NCBI GenBank assembly: GCA_021813405.1
Contig: JAKAKS010000051.1
Span: 1 to 64,000, forward strand
DNA length: 64,000 bases
Direction of reading: 5' to 3'
Source of the DNA: Nitrospirota bacterium
GTDB taxonomy: Bacteria > Nitrospirota > Thermodesulfovibrionia > Thermodesulfovibrionales > JdFR-88
The position numbers were made by a program, and so were the translations under genes. A model generated the notes under the pieces. The model had not been told where the DNA came from, did no database searches, and saw only the letters and a list, made by a program, of their open reading frames with translations. Shown here piece by piece: positions 48,641-55,644 of this stretch (position 1 is its first letter; each line of letters begins with the position of its first letter).

Positions 48641-50668
48641 CTATTGAGTCTGGAAATATCCCGTAGAGCTCTGGGAAGTAACATGCCCGGCTGAATCGAC
48701 GGTCTGGACTGCCCAGTAATATTTAGTACCGCTTGCCAACCCGGAGACCGTAGTTGACAAGTTGCCTGATGCAGTATTGCCGCCTGAAGCCGCTGATGTT
48801 CCAGACGCTCCGCCGCCTCCACCACAGGAAGAAAAAGCCACAGCCGCAACCAGGAGCGTTGCCAGCAGCAGGAGCCTTTTCTTTTTATTATTTAATATGA
48901 TGCCCGCCGGGAACATTATCCCAAAAGGCAGAAGCCCCATCCCCAGCCCGGCAAAGGCTGAATTAACTGGAGCCTGGGCCTGCGCCGAGGAATTTATTAC
49001 AGTTGCAAGAGAGCCGTTGCTCAAATCGGAATTTTTGGAATACCAAATTTTGTATCCAGCAGGGTTGCCCTGCCCCGGTTTCGTCCACGCAAATGTTACA
49101 GTTGTAGATGTAACCTGCCCATTGGAAGGCGAAACAAGCTGGAGTGATGTTGATCCGGAACCGGATGGCTGCGACGATGACGACGAATTAACACCATTCA
49201 GCGTCTGCCAGATGCCGCCATTAGAAGCCCAGGTAACGCTTCTTCCCAGCTCCGACTGTATCCTGCTTTCCATAGGCCATGGCCATAGCGGGGTGGAAGT
49301 TAAAGTGCCATTTTGATATTCATACAAAACGGATGCGCCTATGTTAGATCCTGCAAGGGCCGAAGGTATCATCAGATATGCGCCATTGCCGTAAGTGGAA
49401 GTATTGTACCCCGGGTTAGTTGAGCTGTCACCAGTCCCGCTATTGGCCGACGTGCCGTAAAAATTGTTGGAACCTTCAGATGTAGAGCCTATATAACTGC
49501 CCCACGCCGATATCCCACCGCCGGAACAATTCAGAAAAGAGTTGCTCTGCGCATTGGTATTCAATGTGTAGCCGCCCGGATATCCCGACTGCTGCATTGA
49601 TACAATGCTCAGCCCTGGATTATTCCCGGCGTTAACGACAGTATTGTTTTTAAGCGTCTGGTTATTGTCGCCGCCATTTCTGAATCCATCTCCGGTATTT
49701 ATCAGCACATTGTTTTCCATATCAGTGCCGCTTACCTGGTCCGATCCGTTTTCCTGCGTTGCAGTCCAGATCCCCCATATAGATGTGTTCATAACAACGT
49801 TGCCTAATACCTTGTTGTTTTGGGCCTCGCCATTATAAGTGTTCACCCAAACCAAAATCCCGTCGCCCCCGTTACTGGGATCGCCAACTATAACATTGTT
49901 TTCCACAATGTCATTGCTCTGCCCGTATACCTGAATGCTGCCAGGGCCTACTGGGGAACCGCCGGGCTGCCAGTAAATGAAATTCCGTCTTATGACAGTA
50001 TTGCTGGCCCAGGTATTGATACCAAGCCGTGGTGTGCCATATGACTGACTGGTGCTTGAGGGAATATAGACAGCGTTGTCTTCAAGCAGATCATTGGAGC
50101 CGCCTATATTAATACCGGCGCAATTATTTTCCTGCGATGAGGCCGATGGGTCATTATAGCCAAAGCCATTGACTATGCACCTTCTCACCGTTATGTAACT
50201 GCCGCTCAAGTCCATCCCATGGCCCCAGTTGGTGCCGTTGCCTCCGCTGTTGCGGAAGTTTATTCCATCTATTTCTATATAGCTTTGGTATGCCCTGCAG
50301 GCTATAACGCTCTGCTGACCGTCCACAATTGCCTGCCCGTCGTTTAGAGCCTTGATCGTTATGGGATTGCCCGAAGAGCCCGATACCGTAATATACAGCA
50401 CAGCAGGCTGGCCGGGGTTGTTATTTGGGGTGTACGTCCCGTCTTCAAGATACAGGGTATCACCAGGCTGAAGAACGCTCATTGCATGCGCAAACGTGCC
50501 CCAGGGCGACGCGTTTGTTCCAGCGGAGCTGTCCGATCCGGATGGAGATATGTAATAGGTTGCAGCAGATGCCGCCCCGGCGCAAACCAATCCACCAAAG
50601 ACCAGAACCGTCAGAAATGCCAGCACCAGCCTCGCCAGTTTACTTTTCTTCAGAATCTTACTTGCCAC
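48641..50668 (-). CDS. Secreted beta-helix protein (DUF1565-like), paralog C, with interrupted FN3-like C-terminus
   Basis: GTG start at 50668 behind GGAGG (VASKILKKSKLARLVLAFL, aligned with MGRKFLKRSKLVRLVLAFL of paralog B); the track start at 50749 would lie inside the riboswitch. Same N-terminal DUF1565-like block and LWPWPMESRIQSELGRSVTWASNGGIWQTLNGV. Confidence 0.88.
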   Translation of the reverse strand: MASKILKKSKLARLVLAFLTVLVFGGLVCAGAASAATYYISPSGSDSSAGTNASPWGTFAHAMSVLQPGDTLYLEDGTYTPNNNPGQPAVLYITVSGSSGNPITIKALNDGQAIVDGQQSVIACRAYQSYIEIDGINFRNSGGNGTNWGHGMDLSGSYITVRRCIVNGFGYNDPSASSQENNCAGINIGGSNDLLEDNAVYIPSSTSQSYGTPRLGINTWASNTVIRRNFIYWQPGGSPVGPGSIQVYGQSNDIVENNVIVGDPSNGGDGILVWVNTYNGEAQNNKVLGNVVMNTSIWGIWTATQENGSDQVSGTDMENNVLINTGDGFRNGGDNNQTLKNNTVVNAGNNPGLSIVSMQQSGYPGGYTLNTNAQSNSFLNCSGGGISAWGSYIGSTSEGSNNFYGTSANSGTGDSSTNPGYNTSTYGNGAYLMIPSALAGSNIGASVLYEYQNGTLTSTPLWPWPMESRIQSELGRSVTWASNGGIWQTLNGVNSSSSSQPSGSGSTSLQLVSPSNGQVTSTTVTFAWTKPGQGNPAGYKIWYSKNSDLSNGSLATVINSSAQAQAPVNSAFAGLGMGLLPFGIMFPAGIILNNKKKRLLLLATLLVAAVAFSSCGGGGGASGTSAASGGNTASGNLSTTVSGLASGTKYYWAVQTVDSAGHVTSQSSTGYFQTQ

Positions 50669-50682
50669 TTTAAACCTCCAAA

Positions 50683-50720
50683 CAAAAAAGGCCTGTTTCC
50701 CTTTAAAAGGGAAACAGGCC
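50683..50720 (-). terminator. Intrinsic terminator serving as riboswitch expression platform (gene C)
   Basis: Minus strand GGCCTGTTTCCCTT-TT-AAGGGAAACAGGCC followed by TTTTTTG. Confidence 0.87.
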
Positions 50721-50748
50721 AACAGGGATAACACCCCGGTTGAAAGCA

Positions 50749-50860
50749 CTGTTTCTACGGCAGCCCGGCAGTCCTGTTTGCCTCGCGTACGGCTGGGGAT
50801 TTCAGGATCCGCGGCTTTGCGCCCCCTGGTTGCCCAGGGTTTACCTTTTCGGAAACATCA
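50749..50860 (-). ncRNA. GEMM-I (cyclic di-GMP-I-type) riboswitch aptamer, copy 2
   Basis: Minus strand TGTTTCCGAAAAGGTAAACCCTGGGCAACCAGGGGGCGCAAAGCCGCGGATCC...CAGGACTGCCGGGCTGCCGTAGAAACAG; contains the GEMM-type GCGCAAAGCC core. Confidence 0.86.
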
Positions 50861-50895
50861 GTTGATTTTTACTACGGGTTTACAACTCTTGAATT

Positions 50896-50901
50896 ATTGT
50901 A
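50896..50901 (-). promoter_or_regulatory. Putative -10 box of gene C
   Basis: Minus strand TACAAT, 22 nt from the proximal CRP-like palindrome, identical spacing to gene B. Confidence 0.62.
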
Positions 50902-50923
50902 GCCTTAGGTGCAGAGTGAAATA

Positions 50924-50939
50924 TGTAACAGCTGTCACA
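50924..50939. promoter_or_regulatory. CRP/FNR-type operator, proximal, gene C
   Basis: TGTAA-CAGCTG-TCACA, centre at about -42.5 relative to predicted TSS. Confidence 0.75.
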
Positions 50940-50943
50940 CGTA

Positions 50944-50959
50944 TGTAACGGCCGTCACA
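50944..50959. promoter_or_regulatory. CRP/FNR-type operator, distal, gene C
   Basis: TGTAA-CGGCCG-TCACA, centred 20 bp upstream of the proximal site (about -62.5). Confidence 0.75.
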
Positions 50960-50994
50960 TTGGAGATTTGAAAGCCGAATGCTGAAATTTGAAA

Positions 50995-51030
50995 TAAAAA
51001 AGGCCGGCTGGAATATTGTTTCCGCCGGCT
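50995..51030 (-). terminator. Rho-independent terminator of the CRP-like gene
   Basis: Minus strand GCCGGC-loop-GCCGGCC followed by TTTTTT. Confidence 0.75.
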
Positions 51031-51057
51031 TTGTGCTTGACTATGTCCCGCCTGCGA

Positions 51058-51777
51058 TTATTTCTCGATTTCCGAAAAATCCTTTTTCAAAAACTCTGGA
51101 CTGAGATACATAAATCTTTCGCTGAGGGTCAGATCCCCGTCCTTATTCCATTTATTAAAGATGCGCGTGACCGTTTCGCGGGTTATCCCAGTCATGTCGG
51201 CAATATTCTGATGAGTAAGCCGGATATCTATCTTTACGCCTTTGTCAGTTTTTATGCCATATGTGTCAGAGAGCATCGCAAACAGGGTCTTCAACCTGGC
51301 CGTTGCGTTATTGAAACTAAGTATCTGGATTCTTTCATAACTTTCACGAATACGTGCGCAGAAAATGGACAATAACCGCGTGACCAGTTTTTTCTGGCTG
51401 AACAGTATCTCGTAGAAATCAGCTTTGGAGACAATAGCTACATGTGAATTTTCAGTTGCAATAACCGTGGCTGGAACTGTTTTGCCATCTATCAGGGACA
51501 TTTCCCCGAAAAAATCACCGGCCGCGTGCAGCGCCAAAATGGTCTCTTTCCCGTCCTCGGTTATCTGAACAACCTTGACCTTCCCTTCCACAATGAGATA
51601 CATAAACTCATTGGTCTGTTCCTCCTGAAGGATGATCTCACCTTTTTTAAAGTCCCTGATAGATATCCTTTGCCGGACGTTTAACAGTTCCTCATCGGAA
51701 AGATCTGAAAAAAGGGCAATCCCTGCCAGATTTTCCCGGTGAGTCATACCTGATCGGCCACCTTTCAAATTCTCCAT
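51058..51777 (-). CDS. CRP/FNR-family transcriptional regulator
   Basis: Cyclic-nucleotide-binding fold (DFFGEMSLIDGKTVPATVIATENSHVAIV) and HTH with CRP-like recognition helix TRETVTRIFNKW. Confidence 0.92.
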   Translation of the reverse strand: MENLKGGRSGMTHRENLAGIALFSDLSDEELLNVRQRISIRDFKKGEIILQEEQTNEFMYLIVEGKVKVVQITEDGKETILALHAAGDFFGEMSLIDGKTVPATVIATENSHVAIVSKADFYEILFSQKKLVTRLLSIFCARIRESYERIQILSFNNATARLKTLFAMLSDTYGIKTDKGVKIDIRLTHQNIADMTGITRETVTRIFNKWNKDGDLTLSERFMYLSPEFLKKDFSEIEK

Positions 51778-51863
51778 ATATCAGCAATGCCTCCTTCAAA
51801 TAAGGTACAACTTTACGGCCGGGATTTCAAGAAGGCTTTCTTGAGGCCGGTATACAGCCCCTA

Positions 51864-52619
51864 TTATTCAGAAAGCATTATTAACTGAACCGGGAGTCTC
51901 CTGGCAGTCTGGCAGCCTGCGGCCAAGCCGTCTTCATACTTGCCTGGCCCATCCATTAGAAAAATTTCTTCTGCAGGCCATTGCCAGTCGGAAAACCAAG
52001 TCCAGCACCCATGTTTTTGATATAGCCTTTTCAAACCAGGTACCCGTTTGCCTGTTTTGAAAATTCTGGAAGGGTTCTGGAAAATGCTTTGATAATAAGC
52101 CATGAGTGCGGCAGACCGGTTGCTTACGTATCCAGGGCACCAAATAGACTGCTCTCCGTTCAGCTCATTGCATACGTGTTTAACTGCTCTGTATACCTGA
52201 ACGTGCTCCTCATGGCCATACTCCCCCCAGGGGTTATGGGTATAAATTACCGTGTACCCAGGCAGAATGGTTTTAAGCAGGGCCACCAGCCTTCCGAAGT
52301 TTTTACGATATTTGCAGGCTGCGCCCCTGTTATGAATTCCGACCCCGTACCTTGTGGGCAAAGGTTTCCTCCAATCAGCCAGGCCGGCGCATCCGGCCTC
52401 CTCTATTTCAAGCCATTTTACGTTCAAGGCCGGGTAACCGGAAATGCACCGCCTTCTGCCTTCGCTTATAGCCGGGTCCGTTGGAATATCAAGAAAACAG
52501 ATTACAACAGCGTCCGCCTTATCCAATACCGGGCTGAACCAAAGGATTTCATCATCAGGGTGCGCTGCAATTATAATCGTTTTTTGAGGTTGAATATCCT
52601 GCTGCGGGGGGGGATTCAC
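51864..52619 (-). CDS. PIG-L family deacetylase (LmbE-like)
   Basis: IIIAAHPDDEILWFSP; YTHNPWGEYGHEEHVQVYRAV. Confidence 0.88.
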   Translation of the reverse strand: MNPPPQQDIQPQKTIIIAAHPDDEILWFSPVLDKADAVVICFLDIPTDPAISEGRRRCISGYPALNVKWLEIEEAGCAGLADWRKPLPTRYGVGIHNRGAACKYRKNFGRLVALLKTILPGYTVIYTHNPWGEYGHEEHVQVYRAVKHVCNELNGEQSIWCPGYVSNRSAALMAYYQSIFQNPSRIFKTGKRVPGLKRLYQKHGCWTWFSDWQWPAEEIFLMDGPGKYEDGLAAGCQTARRLPVQLIMLSE

Positions 52620-53206
52620 TTCGTCAACGCGGCTGCGTCTTCCGGACTTGTCATGTTTTCAAACACGTTCTCCTGGCGCCATGAATCGTCAGGGGTAAAA
52701 TCAGGGAAAGACCCGTCCCGGTCAGATATTGCCCTTAATTCCATTGGCCATTTAAAGCCAAAGACAGGGTCATCCCAGCGTATGCCACGGGCGTGCTGGG
52801 GCCTGTAAAATTGTGACACCTCCACAAATACCTCGGTGTTGTCCCGTATGGTCATAAATCCGTGAGCAAGGCCTTCAGGCACAAACAGAACCTTATTTGA
52901 ACGGTCTGACAACTCCATCGATATCCATTTCAGATAATTTTCTGAACCCATCCTCAAATCAACTATGATGTTGAATACTGCCCCCAACATACACCGGATC
53001 ATCTTTTTCTCACCGAAGGGCTCTGCCTGATAATGAAGTCCGTGGATTGTGCCCTTTTTCTTGCTGAATGAAGTGCTTGACTGTACCGGTTTGCACATTA
53101 AATTCAGTTCTGCCAAACCCCATGGGTCGGCAGGCCGGTTTCCGCCCGCATCAGGTTCTATTATGAACACCCCGGGGATAGCACATTGGAGGATTTTCAT
53201 ATTCAT
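52616..53206 (-). CDS. dTDP-4-dehydrorhamnose 3,5-epimerase-like protein
   Basis: KKGTIHGLHYQAEPFGEKKMIRCMLGAVFNIIVDLR, VLFVPEGLAHGFMTI. Confidence 0.85.
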   Translation of the reverse strand: MNMKILQCAIPGVFIIEPDAGGNRPADPWGLAELNLMCKPVQSSTSFSKKKGTIHGLHYQAEPFGEKKMIRCMLGAVFNIIVDLRMGSENYLKWISMELSDRSNKVLFVPEGLAHGFMTIRDNTEVFVEVSQFYRPQHARGIRWDDPVFGFKWPMELRAISDRDGSFPDFTPDDSWRQENVFENMTSPEDAAALTK

Positions 53207-54318
53207 CTATATCCCAGGCAGTAATCTCCGCCGTCTGGAACAGTTTTATTCTCCGGGCCTGCATTTGTTCTGACAGGCCACAGCAGTTTTGGGGTGAGCA
53301 TTCCCTTTGACATCAACTCCTCAATCATTTTGAACCTGTTGAACCTGGAGGCACTGGCAATGAGGCCTGCAAAGGCCATATTCTCAATTCCGGATTTAAG
53401 CTCCCGAATCGTGAAGCGCAGACCGGACTCCGGCTGGTGGTCCGGAGCAAGTTTTTTAAAAAGGCTGAAATCAACCGCAAAGGAATTCATTTCAGGTGGC
53501 GCTGATTTATCAACGTAAATCTTGACGCCCGGTATCTCTTCGCCAACCGCCAGAGCAATATCCATCATCCTGTAATTGCAGTCATTGCTGCCGGCATTAA
53601 TTGCAAGGAAATGTCCGCCCTGGTAAACGTCCCTGCTTGCAGCCCAGTCGATAGCTCTGGCCATGTCCCTGATGTTAATCAGGGGTTTCCATGCATCGCC
53701 ATCGCCCGGCACGGATATTTCCCCTGTTGAAAAAGCGCACGCCACAAGATTATTCAGCACCAGGTCAAGCCTGAGCCTTTCGCTCATCCCGCATGCTGCC
53801 GGAAAACGCAACGATGTTACTTTGAAACCCGGTCCGGCTAGCCTTTCCAACTGCCTTTCTGAAAACACCTTGGCCTTTGCGCAGGCGGTCAGCGGATTTG
53901 GTGTTGCATACTCCATCATTTTTTTGCCGTCAGCGGAAAAGCCATATATACTGCAGCTGGAAGCATATACGAACGCGCCTACGCCCCTTCGTCGCGCCTC
54001 CAGGGCCAGGTCGATGGTGGCCAGGTAATTGATCTCAAAAGTAACATCCTCGATTAAGGGGCTTTCAGGACCGCCTGGAACCGCTGCAAGATGGATTACA
54101 ACATCAACTCCATCCAGAACCTTATGGGGAAAATTCCTTATGTCCGCAAAGCACTGGTAATCGATCATGCATTCAGGCAGAAATTCGTTTCCAGCCAGGC
54201 AGCTTGCAAAAAAACCGCTGTCCAAGCCGATTATTGATGCATCAGGCCTGCTCGCACGCAAACGCCTGACCACAGCCGGGCCCAGATAACCCATATTGCC
54301 TGTAATAAGTATCTTCAT
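53203..54318 (-). CDS. NAD-dependent sugar epimerase/dehydratase
   Basis: Track ORF starts 54348; ATG at 54318 gives MKILITGNMGYLGPAVVRRL. VIHLAAVPGGPES, ASSCSIYG. Confidence 0.88.
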   Translation of the reverse strand: MKILITGNMGYLGPAVVRRLRASRPDASIIGLDSGFFASCLAGNEFLPECMIDYQCFADIRNFPHKVLDGVDVVIHLAAVPGGPESPLIEDVTFEINYLATIDLALEARRRGVGAFVYASSCSIYGFSADGKKMMEYATPNPLTACAKAKVFSERQLERLAGPGFKVTSLRFPAACGMSERLRLDLVLNNLVACAFSTGEISVPGDGDAWKPLINIRDMARAIDWAASRDVYQGGHFLAINAGSNDCNYRMMDIALAVGEEIPGVKIYVDKSAPPEMNSFAVDFSLFKKLAPDHQPESGLRFTIRELKSGIENMAFAGLIASASRFNRFKMIEELMSKGMLTPKLLWPVRTNAGPENKTVPDGGDYCLGYR

Positions 54319-54833
54319 ACCACCTCTGTTGGACTGGCCATGACGCACAATTTAACCATTTGCTCTTTACCTGCTAATTCAATATGTTTGCAATTGCCGT
54401 GCCGGAAATCCAGGCTAACGTATTGTGAAGCCCCTGGCAGACTCCACCCGCCAGCGGATGATCATATAAAGCCACCTGAAGCTATAGTAATTTAGTGGGT
54501 TTAATCATGCGGAAATAGTTGTCAAGGGTTTCAATGAGGCGCGATCAATTCCCTGTTAAACCAACCGGAGTATCAGCACTGGAATATCCATTTTTTTTAT
54601 TTTCCCCTGAATTTCCAGCTGCATCGGAAAGCCGGCAATCACAAGCGAAAATTCATCTGGAGCGCATATTGAAGCGAATGGGTCCTGATTACCACTCACA
54701 ATAGCCCCCATTAAATTCCAGGTCTTAAGAAAAGCTGAACAAATCCGGGAAAATCTGGATTCATCTAAGGATATTCTTTTTAGCATAATATGTTTAATTC
54801 ATTATGTTTCATGAATAAACAAATGTGTTTCTT

Positions 54834-55644
54834 TTATATACAGAATGCCAAGGAGCTGGTGGCTTTCCTGCAGAGCCCTGAGCAGCTTTGACTGCACTGC
54901 CGTACCCAGTCAATTATTTCGTCCAGGAACATTGTACCGGCGCAAGCCTCCTCGAATCTTCCCGCCCGCCTTTCGCCGGCGAACGTGAACGCGCCTTTTT
55001 CGTAGCCAAAGAGCTCAGATTCCAATAATGGCCCCGGCATGGCGGCGCAGTTAACTGTCACAAAGGGATTTTTTCCTCTGATGCTGCCAAAATGCAGGGC
55101 GCATGCAATCAGTTCTTTTCCTGTGCCGGTCTCACCATTTACAAGCACATTGCTGTCCGAGTCACGGACAGAGTTTATAATTTTCTGGATTTTTAGAATT
55201 CCAGCGCTCCCGCCGGTAATCCTATGCCGGCTATGTACAGCCAGTTTCTGTTTCAGGCGCTCGATTTCACGTTTAAGTTGCCTTTGTTCCACAGCTCTTG
55301 CCAGAACTCCCTTTAAGCGGGAATAATCCGGCGGCTTAACAATATAATGAAAGACCCCCTTGCTCACAGCATCGACTGCTAAATCTATATTCCCGTGAGA
55401 GGTAAGAAAGATAACAGAAAGAACCGGCTCTTTTTTTAATATAAATTCAAAGAGGCCCTGCCCGTCTTTGCCTGGCATTCTGATGTCTGTTATAACCGTG
55501 TCCACATTTGAGCCTTCCAGTATGGAAATGGCTCCATTCAACAGAAATGGATTCAATCACGTCATACCCTTCCCGCCTTAGAAGCGCCGCAAGCACTTTC
55601 AGGGCATCGGGTTCGTGGTCCACTATAAGAATTCCAGGCTTCAC
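54834..55644 (-). pseudogene. Sigma-54 (NtrC-family) response regulator, frameshifted and truncated
   Basis: Receiver N-terminus in one frame (MKPGILIVDHEPDALKVLAALLRREGYDVIES), receiver/AAA+ in another (VDTVITDIRMPGKDG..., GETGTGKEL), then a second shift before VQSKLLRALQE and loss of the rest. Confidence 0.85.

Noticed and set aside
50669-50749. N-terminal extension of the 702-aa ORF (MLSTGVLSLLACFPFKGKQ...)
   Set aside because: It overlaps the riboswitch terminator; the GTG at 50668 has a GGAGG RBS and aligns with the start of paralog B.
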